DNA from: Seriola aureovittata
Lineage: Eukaryota > Chordata > Actinopteri > Carangiformes > Carangidae
NCBI RefSeq assembly: GCF_021018895.1
Contig: NC_079364.1
Span: 14,438,385-14,502,384 of the forward strand
Reading direction: 5' to 3'
DNA length: 64,000 nucleotides
The notes under the pieces are model-generated. The model worked only from the letters and a program-made list of their open reading frames with translations. It did not search any database and was not told the DNA's origin. Below are positions 1 to 53,200 of the stretch, piece after piece. Position 1 is the stretch's first letter, and every line of letters begins with the position of its first letter. A program made the position numbers and the translations under genes.

Positions 1-42709
<42,709 letters not shown>

Positions 42710-43065
42710 GACCTCTTTAATCGAAGAGGCCAATGCAGACACAACACTCATACAGGACGACGCCCAGAGGGTTGGCCTGATCTGAGGGAAAGAGCAAAAG
42801 AAAACAAAAACTACACCACAAAGGTTTAAAAATGTTGTTTTTTAAAAAAAGATAATGATGTATCGTTTAGGAGCCAGCATGCAGATGTGGCTTCATCAGA
42901 ATCAAAAGCTATTTGGTCTTAAGTGTTTCTTCAAGTGTGTGAAGCAGTTTGGTTGTGGTAATTTAGATTTTTTTTTCTCATTGTTTATTTTTTTCATTGT
43001 GATCATGGACATTTACACAATTAGTTTATTGCCTAGAACAAAAGACGGAACTTGAAATTGAACAT

Positions 43066-43097
43066 TTGATATTTGATATGTGTATATCAAATATCAA
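43066..43097 (+). other. Perfect 14-bp hairpin in the sox6 3' UTR
   Basis: Arm 43066-43079 (TTGATATTTGATAT) is the exact reverse complement of 43084-43097, with a four-base GTGT loop. A further TTGATAT copy follows at 43101-43107. The stem is A/U-rich, so its stability in RNA is modest. Function is unknown. Confidence 0.75.
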
Positions 43098-43329
43098 TAT
43101 TTGATATAAGATTTGAATTCTTACAATAATTTACCTTGTTTTCCTCTTTAATTAGATCCTTTTGATATATTACATAACTGTTCAAGATGGGAATAATATA
43201 CTCACTCAGGTATAGTGTGCCAGCCAACAGCTTGTGAATGTTTAAAATCAAGAGTAAAATATTACCAGTACAAAATATCTCAAAATTCATATGGAGTGAT
43301 TCCAACTTAATACAGAGGGACATTACACA

Positions 43330-43356
43330 TTATTATTATTATTATTATTATTATTA
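43330..43356 (+). repeat. (ATT)n microsatellite in the 3' UTR
   Basis: About nine TTA/ATT units, about 620 nt after the stop codon. Confidence 0.93.
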
Positions 43357-43462
43357 ATCATGTTTTTGTTGTTGATTGTTATTATAGAAAATTTAGTGCA
43401 GAAGTGCCAAACATTTCAAGTTGTTTCTAAAATCTGTAAAGTCTTTTGGGAGAGGCTTCGTG

Positions 43463-43469
43463 AGTCTTA
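43463..43469 (+). promoter_or_regulatory. miR-499 seed match 1 (AGTCTTA, 7mer-m8)
   Basis: Complement of miR-499 bases 2-8. miR-499, encoded in a slow myosin heavy-chain gene, is an established repressor of sox6 in vertebrate slow and cardiac muscle. This site is followed directly by a miR-219 seed match. Confidence 0.6.
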
Positions 43470-43476
43470 GACAATC
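43470..43476 (+). promoter_or_regulatory. miR-219 seed match 1 (GACAATC, 7mer-m8)
   Basis: Complement of miR-219-5p bases 2-8, abutting miR-499 seed match 1. miR-219 is known to repress Sox6 during oligodendrocyte differentiation. Whether this weaker site works is not known. Confidence 0.5.
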
Positions 43477-43944
43477 TCTTGATCTCTTAATGCAGCTTCA
43501 TTATCCAGTCTTTCTTTAATTTACCCTAAGAGAATAAACAAATGAAACTCAGGAACTTGGAGGCAGCAGGCTCTGCAGGAGGTTACAGTATATGACATCT
43601 TTGGTTGGTAGCCTGTGATGCTAGCTGTTCTCCAGGGAGCCCAATGCAGTGATCATCAATGAAACCGGCCAGCCCTTTCATTTCCTCATCCCAGTCCACA
43701 CAGAGCACTGTGGCATCTTTCACTCATTTCCAGCTCTGCAACCCAGTCTGACTCACCAAGTTCTTAATCAGAGTGATTGTAATCAGGCCAGAATGCTAAA
43801 AGGCCAAAGGCCTCCAATCTGTGGGATTGGAACAGCAGTGAAAGGCAGCTTTGGGGGCATTACAATCTCAAATTGATGTTGTACAATGTGTAGCTACAGT
43901 ATGTTCTGTTAAACACTTTAGCCCCATTTGGACGGCAAGTTTAA

Positions 43945-43951
43945 AGTCTTA
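43945..43951 (+). promoter_or_regulatory. miR-499 seed match 2 (AGTCTTA, 7mer-m8)
   Basis: Second seed match; a 6-mer GTCTTA follows at 43953-43958. Confidence 0.6.
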
Positions 43952-44025
43952 GGTCTTAGAACTTCTTTTTTTTTTTTCAATCTTAATTCTTTTTAGACAT
44001 TGTAAATCTTAAACTGACACTAAGA

Positions 44026-44033
44026 AGTCTTAA
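44026..44033 (+). promoter_or_regulatory. miR-499 seed match 3 (AGTCTTAA, 8mer)
   Basis: A full 8-mer site, 55 nt before the next one. Such close spacing often gives cooperative repression. Confidence 0.7.
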
Positions 44034-44080
44034 AGCAGAGCACAGTCATCGGGTTGATGCAATGAGTTGATTACTGAAGC

Positions 44081-44088
44081 AGTCTTAA
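44081..44088 (+). promoter_or_regulatory. miR-499 seed match 4 (AGTCTTAA, 8mer)
   Basis: Second full 8-mer. It sits upstream of every polyadenylation signal from 44591 on, so it is included unless the very early AATAAA at 43533 is used. Confidence 0.7.
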
Positions 44089-44893
44089 AAGAATTGAAAG
44101 TTTATGAGGATATTTCTAAACAGAGAGAAAAGGCTAATATCAAATGTTTCTTAAATTACCTTGTCATATACATACATATGACAAGGGTTACTTAAAAAGA
44201 CATATGTTTGCATGAGTGCACTTACATAAATTCTCTTTCTGCCACCTTGAGCCTTATTTTGTAATTTCTAGTAATCTTATCAGCTTTTGGAATGCATTTA
44301 TCTTTTGCATTTAAAGAAGACAACATGCAATGACTCAGAAACAACAAGGACACAGTCTCTATCCTAAAAAGGCTGACAAGCAGTGACCTTCTGCAGACTG
44401 CAGCTAGATAAAGCTCCTCTAGCGGTCAAGGCCTTGATGTTGCCACTCAGATCCTCTTTACAGGGCAGAAGGTCTAAGTGGCTCCCCTCCCTGCCATGCC
44501 CTGCTCTGACCCCTGCCTGTGGCAACCTCAGCACCCAGGGGGCGCCATCTGGCTCAGAGAAGGAGAAAACACCAGGGAGGGGTGGGAAACAATAAAAATG
44601 GGGTGTGTGTCCCTCATTGTGCTCTCCATCAAAGTGCTGGAAGTAAGGCCTCAACAGGGCTCCCACCCTGGCCCAATCACCAGGCACTGGCGAGCAGATG
44701 GAACAAGTACATCAAGCTGTGGGGGATTATTAAAATGACTGACGACTGGGTATCATCTGAAATACAGCATTATTAATGCATGAGTCCAGCTATTCCCCTC
44801 CCTTGCCCTTGAACCTGTCCATTTCAGAATGAGAGCAGAGCTTTTTGAAGGATCTGAATGGCTGGTCACTGTATTTAACTGTTAAGATCCCCA

Positions 44894-44900
44894 ATGCTGG
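44894..44900 (+). promoter_or_regulatory. miR-338 seed match 1 (ATGCTGG, 7mer-m8)
   Basis: Complement of miR-338-3p bases 2-8. miR-338 acts with miR-219 on Sox6 in oligodendrocytes. Confidence 0.45.
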
Positions 44901-45254
44901 TCACTGCATTTTTCTCCCAGCTCTAATTGGTACAGATGGCTCTTTATATCTCTTTAGCACTGTTATCTTCTGTACTCGCATTGTCAATACCCATTCAGTG
45001 CTGACTTGCATTGTTTCTACTTCTTGGAAGCATTTATATTAAGTCTTGTAGGTTTTTTTAACCACCACTCATTAATAATTCCTATTTTTTTCCCATCACA
45101 TCTTTTCTACATTGTTCTCATTTTGAGGTACAAAACATTTTAAGGATGCTCTCCTACAAACAAGCCCAAGTGGATTTCCCTCCAAGTCAACCTGTTTGGT
45201 ATTTTTAAGCTGTTTGCTCCTGTTTGCTGGTGGTTAGATTGATTTGTATGTGAC

Positions 45255-45262
45255 TGTAAATA
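45255..45262 (+). promoter_or_regulatory. Pumilio-type element TGTAAATA (1)
   Basis: Exact match to the UGUANAUA consensus bound by Pumilio proteins, which control mRNA decay and translation. Further copies lie at 45959-45966, 47230-47237 and 47964-47971. Confidence 0.5.
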
Positions 45263-45354
45263 TTTTCATGACCATGCCACATTGCTTTAGGTGGCTGGTA
45301 GTTAAAAAGGACTCTTCACGGAACTGAAACTTGACTGTGCTTATATAGCAAAAG

Positions 45355-45383
<29 letters not shown>
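45355..45383 (+). repeat. A29 tract in the 3' UTR
   Basis: 29 uninterrupted A, followed by further A-rich sequence to about 45413. It could prime oligo-dT internally and give false transcript ends. It is complementary to the T22 tract at 45591-45612. Confidence 0.9.
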
Positions 45384-45385
<2 letters not shown>

Positions 45386-45590
45386 CAAAAAAAAGGAAAG
45401 AAAGAAAAAAAAATGACAACAAGAACTCATGAGGAGACGATGTTTCATAAGTGTTATAAGCACTGGATATAAATTGTATTTTTATCAATTCTGATTAATG
45501 TGAAGCTGTTTGAGGAAAAACACCATGAATGAACAAAATTACCCAGTTGGACTCAAGTGGGTTTGCTCTCGCAGTTGCCAGATTTGAGTC

Positions 45591-45612
45591 TTTTTTTTTT
45601 TTTTTTTTTTTT
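45591..45612 (+). repeat. T22 tract in the 3' UTR
   Basis: 22 uninterrupted T, 207 nt after the A29 tract, so the two could pair in the same RNA. Confidence 0.9.
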
Positions 45613-45873
45613 GTCTACTTATTTTGTTTATTTATGCAAAGACACATGATGATGAATGAATACTTTCTTTAAGCTTCAGGGCTGCCTAGGGGAGACACTC
45701 AGCACAAGAAAGTGAGCAGAAAATTCAACAGCAGGCTCGGTTAGACGTGAAACACCAGACTTCAGACTTCAGTGCATTGTATATTGTATTTGAAACTGTA
45801 GAGTATCAACATATTGTATTTATTATTAGCCACTGCTGGCTCTAAAATTGTCAGTAAAAACAACAACAACATG

Positions 45874-45881
45874 GACAATCA
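45874..45881 (+). promoter_or_regulatory. miR-219 seed match 2 (GACAATCA, 8mer)
   Basis: A full 8-mer for miR-219-5p inside the minimum 3' UTR. It agrees with established miR-219 control of Sox6 in glia. Confidence 0.65.
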
Positions 45882-45958
45882 AAGAAGAAAAAAACACGTT
45901 TGATGAATTGGAGCTAAATATGGTTTTCAGTGAATTCACCATCTCATTTAGATTTTAT

Positions 45959-45966
45959 TGTAAATA
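45959..45966 (+). promoter_or_regulatory. Pumilio-type element TGTAAATA (2)
   Basis: Second exact UGUANAUA match within the minimum 3' UTR. Confidence 0.5.
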
Positions 45967-46223
45967 TAACATAGGAAATATATTTTTGTTCATTAGTAAA
46001 GTATAAGTTATGTATTTGGCTGTTCTATTTTATTTTCATTTTTATGTTTTATTTTTGTACATGGTTTCATGTTTTTAAAACCTGACAAGTCACTGTACCT
46101 CATGTAGATGCTGATTTTTTTCTCTTTATTGGAAGAGAGCAGTATTGGACCTGAGACAGAGAGAAGCACCTCACTTGCTTATGTTTTGATAATCTTCCCT
46201 GGACTATTCAAATAACCAATCAA

Positions 46224-46229
46224 AATAAA
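46224..46229 (+). terminator. Candidate sox6 polyadenylation signal AATAAA
   Basis: A canonical hexamer 3.5 kb after the stop, followed by a short GU-containing stretch. Chosen as the most likely proximal end from sequence alone. Confidence 0.5.
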
Positions 46230-46893
46230 ACTCATTAGACTTGTGAACATAGGAGTCATTGCAAGTAAGGTACTCATTTAAACAAAAAGCACTTGATGTA
46301 TAAGAATTATTCAATTATTGTTTTCCCAATCATGATACAATCTAAGTGTTATGCTGTATATCCTCACTTGTGTTTTGTGTTTATTACAGAACTCATTATG
46401 TGGCAAATTTCTTATGGGGAGCTGATATAAGCTGAAAAAATTTGCATGCATTTGGCTTGCATTTACATTATCATGATAAACAAAGGTGTTTTTGTGAATG
46501 ACTGTTTCAAACACAAGTGATGTTTTTAGATTTTTTTTTTTTTTCCAAAAGGTGGGAGTGTGCAAATATTTATTTGTTTTAATGTGGCAAAATGCACAGA
46601 CAGTGCAGCCTTCCTAGTTAATTCTCTCCTTGCCATGTTTTTGTATGTTGCTGATTCTTGATGAACATGTTCATGACTATCCAGCCATCTGCAAAGGTAG
46701 CCCTCACAATTGTTTTCTCTTAATCCACTTGTTAGACATGCAAATGGTTTGAATGAACAACTGAAGACAAAAGCTTGTATGCTGTTTCAACATTACTTAC
46801 TGTAATTTGATTTTTTTTTTTTTCTGTCTGAACTTTGTGATGTATATGGTGGGAATGTTCTCTGTGTTAATTTAATCAGCACAATTCACTGAC

Positions 46894-46901
46894 ATGCTGG
46901 A
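46894..46901 (+). promoter_or_regulatory. miR-338 seed match 2 (ATGCTGGA, 8mer)
   Basis: A full 8-mer for miR-338-3p. It is downstream of the 46224 signal, so it matters only if the longer 3' UTR is made. Confidence 0.45.
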
Positions 46902-47229
46902 CTGACATGCTAGCTGCTGTTCAGAAGTGTAAAATTTGTTGTTCAGGGCAACATTTATAGTTGTCTTTGGTACTTTGCTTTTTAGAGTTGTCTCTCAAGC
47001 AACACTGTGTGTGGCTCTTCTATCACTGGAGCCATTGTTTTGAAATTGCTGGCAGCCTGATACAATTTTCTGCGTAGAAATCTTTTTTTTTGTTTTGTTT
47101 GTTTGTTTGTTTGTTTTTTTCCTGGCAGGTACCTAGGCCCATGGCAAGTATTGTTTGGGTGTTATTAGAGAAAATGAAATACATAGTGTCTGTTGCTGCT
47201 TTAAAAAAAAAAAAGTTTATGTCTGAATA

Positions 47230-47237
47230 TGTAAATA
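47230..47237 (+). promoter_or_regulatory. Pumilio-type element TGTAAATA (3)
   Basis: Third exact UGUANAUA match, in the possible extended 3' UTR. Confidence 0.4.
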
Positions 47238-47868
47238 GTTTATCATAATATCTTGTACAGTCCAATGTAAAGTTTTTAATTCAACTTAAAAAAAAATGTT
47301 GCCATCACATTTGTGTTCACATTCTTCTTTATACAGTACAAAAGATCAATTATTTGCTAGGGGTATTATTGCTAAAACTAAAAAAAAAAAAAAAATGAAA
47401 ATGTTACTAAATTTTTTTAATGTTTGTTTTGTTTTGCTTGGCTTCAAAGTGTACACCAGCAAGTCTTTAGTTTCCATGTGCAGTATTGACGTGAGGTAAA
47501 CTTAAGGTGAATAATTTTACAGTGGTGTGTGTGGAGAGCAATCTCCTCAGCTTTGGTAGTATTAATACACTATATCAAGTAAAAACAAACCAATGAGTGA
47601 CACATTTGGGTGCATCTAGGCACCACAGAAATGTGGATACTGTATATGATTAAATTATCCCCACAGGATCAATTCAGGCATATTATAATGTAACACCATT
47701 TTCTGTGTGTCTCAGTCCATTGTAACAATGCAACAGTGGGCTGAATAACTGCCTGTTTAAGCTCATTTACCTCAAGAATTTCCTCCTTTTCTGTAAAAGA
47801 GACAGAAATTGTGTTACAGAAAGCTTCTCACATCACTCCATCTTTTGTACTGCTGTTGACACTTAAAA

Positions 47869-47874
47869 ATTAAA
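47869..47874 (+). terminator. Candidate distal polyadenylation signal ATTAAA
   Basis: The common variant hexamer, followed by a U/GU-rich stretch (TTTTGTTTTAAG). An AATAAA follows at 47968-47973. Either could end a UTR of about 5.2 kb, similar to the long UTRs of other SOX6 genes. Confidence 0.4.
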
Positions 47875-48299
47875 GAGACATTTTGTTTTAAGATTTGAGT
47901 AATTATTTTTATTGTGGAGGCATTCATCATATCATTTCTACCCATCCAGGTGTTTATATGTAATGTAAATAAATGTGAATGACTTCAATGAAAACAGAGG
48001 GGTTGGAACATACGTGTTACTGCACAATGAATACAAAACTCTCATGAGAATATTATACGCCTTTCTTATACCTTCCTTCTCTTTTAGATTTCTCCTAAAG
48101 AAAAAATTACCCAGATTTTATAAATGAAATTTTACCAGCTGATCATTTACTGTTGTTGATGCTCATTATTCCTAGATATTTAAGCTGACCTCGCATCAAG
48201 GTCATAGAAAATAAAACTCATGAACACAACATATGAACAGCTTCATTGTGTTTATACTAATTGCTTATTTATTTAGTTGTAAAGAAACTTCACAGAAAC

Positions 48300-49340
48300 T
48301 TAAAATAGCACCTAAAAGCTTATTGCTTAATATTGTTCATCTTTACTGTTTTCCTTAATCTGTCATTGTAGTATAAATAAATTATTACTAACAGTGGGTA
48401 ATAGTACTATTAGTACAATAACATTATGATTAAAAACTTGTGATTAATAAAATCTTTTTTATTATTATGCTACAACAGGTTATTGATATATTTATACGTC
48501 AATAATGCTTTTAATTATCTGCAGTTATACATGAGTAAATAAATAAATATTCAATGATTTATTGTAGGTAAGTGTTAATGTGAAAAAGGATTTATAAACT
48601 TGATTGTAATGAATATACCTATTGTGCATGAAGATCAATGACAAATATTTTTAGGGTTTTGCATTTTCTGTATTGTACCCTAATATCCAAATACCACTGT
48701 GCAAATTTTGCTGGAGGGCTGTACACACCGAATCTAAACTGATGATGTCATCGCAGAAAATGGACACCACCTAGATGAGACATTTTGTGCCACGTTCCCT
48801 CGGGCTGATGTTCTACACTTTCCAGCACTGATGCACAATGAATATTTTACTTTAACATTTGTGAAACAAAACTTAACATGTCTGATTCATAGGTTCTATT
48901 TCTGTACAACATGAATGACTTCAAGGAAATCTTCATGTTTGACTGTCAAGAGTGATAATGGCATCTCATGGTGGTGGGATACTGCAATTTTTTACATCAA
49001 GAAAACGCACAGCAGACTACCAGCCTCTGGCCTCACAACAGCCGCAGGTGCAAAGGGGAAAGTAACGGTAATGTTAGCGTTGTTTGCTAGTTAACGAACC
49101 TATCCTTGCAAAGCAGCTGGATTTCTCGCAAGTGAGAATCCATCTTGCCAGGCTTCAAGCTATTCACTTGTGATGTTCCAATACCATTTTTTCTTTCCTG
49201 ATCCAGTAGTTTAGGCAGTATCAAAAGCATTTCCAAAAGTTGTATCAGTAATGGAACAGCTCTAGTTTGGACCAACCAGTGCCCTATGAAGGAGGAACTC
49301 CTGGCAGCCACACAGGTAAACAGGTAACGCAGAAGGAGTG
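48300..49340. other. Intergenic DNA downstream of sox6
   Basis: A/T-rich, with several AATAAA-like hexamers and no open frame of note. I see no gene. Confidence 0.75.
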
Positions 49341-49341
49341 C

Positions 49342-49346
<5 letters not shown>

Positions 49347-49403
<57 letters not shown>

Positions 49404-49412
49404 TTATGTGAG

Positions 49413-49467
<55 letters not shown>
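49347..49467 (+). repeat. (TG)n microsatellite before copy 1
   Basis: Two long GT runs split by TATTTATGTGAGTGTTTG. Confidence 0.95.
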
Positions 49468-49469
<2 letters not shown>

Positions 49470-49754
49470 CAATGAGGTAGCAGGAAAACGCTGACTAGAA
49501 ACTAGGTGTTCCTGTAACCTAGCACAGTGTAGTGCACAGCAGTAATTCATCATATAATCCAACTTTTACTGATTATTGCCGACATGTTTAAAATAGCCAC
49601 TAGACTGAATGATGGGATGCTCACAGTTTTCACCTAAATTCTCCCAACAAAAATGATTAGTCACATAATCAGAAACACTTTCAAACATGAAGACTAAAAT
49701 AAATGCAGAAACCACCTCTATATTGCCTTCAGATATGACACAACATGCAGGTAT

Positions 49755-49782
49755 TTGTGTGTGGGTGTGTGTGTGTGTGTGT

Positions 49783-49854
<72 letters not shown>

Positions 49855-49863
49855 TTATGTGAG

Positions 49864-49926
<63 letters not shown>
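49755..49926 (+). repeat. (TG)n microsatellite between the two copies
   Basis: GT runs with small breaks (GTGGTG, GTTGTG) and the same TATTTATGTG interruption as upstream of copy 1. Confidence 0.95.
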
Positions 49927-49928
<2 letters not shown>

Positions 49929-50214
49929 CAATGGGGTAGCAGGAAAACGCTGACTAGAAACTAGGTGTTCCTGTAACCTAGCACAGTGTAGTGCACAGCA
50001 GTAATTCATCATATAATCCAACTTTTACTGATTATTGCCGACATGTTTAAAATAGCCACTAGACTGAATGATGGGATGCTCACAGTTTTCACCTAAATTC
50101 TCCCAACAAAAATGATTAGTCACATAATCAGAAACACTTTCAAACATGAAGACTAAAATAAATGCAGAAACCACCTCTATATTGCCTTCAGATATGACAC
50201 AACATGCAGGTATT

Positions 50215-50245
<31 letters not shown>

Positions 50246-53200
50246 GCCAGAGGTCATCTTGAGAGTTGTAAGCCCAGACTATGTCCATCACTCTTCTCTG
50301 GATCTCTGCCATCTATTGCTCATTATCATCATAATTATTATGAGTTCTACACCCTGCTTCCTTTTTAAATAATGTCTTGCTTGATGCAAGGGGTAAAACA
50401 TTTCAAATAAATTCTGAGTCAATGTTATTACAAGTCAGCATACACTTTACTGATTTACAGTTTTTCTAGCTCTGCGTTAGTTGTACTTGTCAACAGAAAA
50501 GAAAAAAAGACTGGAACTAAAGTCTTTTTAAGCATTTGGGGAAAATGTTTCATTTGTTGTTTAAATCAATCACTCTGTCTTTTATCATTGTTCTGTTTGC
50601 TGCCTTCCCACGAGCATATGAAAGCTACAGTTTAACTGCAGTGTCTGTAATAGATGTTTGTGTAAGCGCTCTCCGGCAGTAGATGGAAAACTAGACATAC
50701 ACCTCTGCACAATAAATCTTATAGTAATTTTCCAAGCCTGCATGACAACTAATGGCATGGAGAAAAGCTCTGTGCTTTGTGTATTTGTCTTTGCATTATT
50801 GTGCGAGTGAGTGTGCACCATTACAACACTGCTGAGTTGGTGATATTTTAATTGTGAATATGAGACTTTTTTTTTTTATAAATCTTTGTGCTGTTTTTGC
50901 TTTGCATTGTACCCATAGATTTTTGTTTGAACCAAACAAGAGGTCGGGGGGGGGGTAAACTGGGAGCCTGCTGAGCTATTGGGAGTAATGCTGCTGTTTT
51001 TAAGTGGCCTGTTTGGATGAACTGTCACTGTTGTACAAAGATGTGTATGTTTGAACAGCGGATAGTAATTAATACAGCAATGCTGTCGTGTAGCGGCAGG
51101 ACTGCTATTTCACAACTCTGATGACTAAACACCGGAGGGAAGGGGAGCAGCGAGGGGCGCCTGGAACAATATTTTACTCATTTGGATCTGCTCAATGCTA
51201 CAGCCGTTGCACCCAGTGAATCTGTCAGACAACACCATTTCCCCAAGAACAGCTGCTATTTATCTGATTTTCTCATTAGGGTTGACTCATGACTTCATTG
51301 TACTGGCTTTGGCGGAGGCAGTGCAGCACCTAGGTATGGCTCTTTAGAACAGCTGAGACTTGGTCTCCCTGATGTTACAGGATGTGGGAACATGTAACAC
51401 CTGTCTATGTTCCCTTTTTCCTGATTTTCAACCATCAGGTAAAATTATGTGAAACATAATTTTTTTTTTACCCATATCTGTGTCCAAGTTTGCAGAAACA
51501 CTCTCAACCAGATGCTTGATATTCTTTAAATGCATGTTACTCATCCATCTTATTTCTATCTATTTCAAGCACAGGTGAAAGAAAAGACGTTGGGAAAGAT
51601 CTCAAGAGTCATCAAACATGTATACAAGAACAGTATGTAAGAACAGCTCAGACCCTTAGCAATGTTTTAATCCTTGGAGGTGAAGGACTTAGGAAATCTT
51701 GCTAATTTCACAGATGGTTTAAAATAGATTAGTGTGGAGTAGCAGCTCCCGGAGAAGGGCTGACCCACCAGGCTCCCTGTGCAGCTGCCAAAACCCTGCG
51801 CCTGATGCTCAGAAGTGCCTTCCAAAAGTCCTGCAAGGTTAAACTCAAACTTAAGCATCCTGAAATGCCATTCTTGTTGTTAGCTTTACTGCATCTTCAG
51901 CAAACTTCTTCTTTCTGTTGTTCTGTTCTGTTTAGAATAGCTAATTTTCTGTTAATCAGTTAATTACAGTTAATTCAGTTACTCAAGTATCATCATCATC
52001 ATTTGACTTTTCACATTTTCTTTTTTTTTTAAATTAAAATCAGAAGTTGATAGTCTAGTATTTTTGACCTAGAAATATGTGGCCTTGGGAAAAATTACTT
52101 TCTTAATTCTTGTTCTTAGCCAAAACAATAACCTGGAGAACAAAGGATTCTCATTTGAAATCTATGTGTCCCCTTGGCCACAGATACCATTCTTACTTGT
52201 TACTTCGTGTTCTTTCTCATTAGACATTTAGTACAATACATCCAAGAGCCATTTTTTGTAATGGAATAAAGGAGTGAATCAGACTCTGCATGGTATTTTG
52301 AATAGGCCAAGCCTGCTGCTAGAGCTGGGCTGTGTCCGAGTAGGCCTGACACAACTCTGGCCTGGCTGAAAAGGCCCAGCTTGGAGTTAATGTGGAAAGA
52401 CAATGGCACAGGGTGAAAAACTCAACATGGTTTTGTTGGACTTGTCATTCTTTGGTGCATAGCTGTGAGAAGAGCCTAGGAACCATCTGAATGTTATTTG
52501 TGCTTTTTTGACCCATATTTGGGACAGCTTTCACAAAGCCCTTGTGAGAAGGTTGAAACAATGGAGAGGCGCTTTCAGAAGAAGGACAGGCCTTGACTTC
52601 AGCCAAACCATCTTGGACCTGCTTCACTGAAATGTGTTTGTCTCCAAAAGGCTGACATCATGGCACAGCTATTGGTTGATTTTAACTATCCTGGAAAAAA
52701 TGTTAATGATCACTAATCCCAATAATTCAATTACTATTTTAAGTATCGGAAAAATTTCAGATTACAATTTAAAACCAAAGAAAGGTAACAAGAAAGGGCA
52801 TGACTGTGTCTTAACAGAGAGAAAACAACAGCTGAAAGAAATGTCTATGTATTGAGTGTGAGATGTAGACAAAATTCTTCGATTTATTTATTTATTTTCT
52901 TTAAAACATGGATGTTATGTATTATTTTGTCTAGAGTGAATCACATATCTTCTTGCAGAACTGAGATGATACTGAAAATGTGTTTCTATCTATGTAAATC
53001 AATCAGATTTCTGAGCACAGTTGTTAGGAACACTGGGTTGCTAAATGAACTTTTGAAAATCCACATGGGACAATATTTCAGAAAATGTAATTTTGCATAC
53101 TGTTTCACATCATTGCATCTCCTCGGTGCATTTGTCTCCCAAAGCATTTGACTGCATTTCTGTGGGGAAGAATAAATGCGTAATGTTTTTTAAAAGCATT

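Larger units (their letters stand above)
42710..46245 (+). other. sox6: sox6 3' untranslated region (minimum extent; may continue to about 48.0 kb)
   Basis: Begins right after the TGA. SOX6 genes have long 3' UTRs, and this stretch carries microRNA seed matches expected of sox6, which supports it being transcribed. The end shown is set about 15-20 nt after the AATAAA at 46224. Other possible ends follow signals at 43533, 44591, 47869 (ATTAAA) and 47968. The true end needs RNA data. Confidence 0.6.
49347..50245. repeat. Near-perfect 459-bp tandem duplication with TG microsatellites
   Basis: Segment 49468-49768 reappears at 49927-50227 with a constant 459-base offset. I saw one substitution, A at 49475 against G at 49934. 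TG tracts precede each copy, including a shared TATTTATGTGAGTGTTTG interruption at 49401 and 49852, and a shorter TG tract ends the array. The duplication is recent, or is an assembly error in a microsatellite-rich place. Confidence 0.93.

Noticed and set aside
43533..43538. AATAAA soon after the stop codon
   Set aside because: It would cut off most of the expected regulatory 3' UTR, including three of the four miR-499 sites, and has no strong GU-rich region after it. It may be a minor site.
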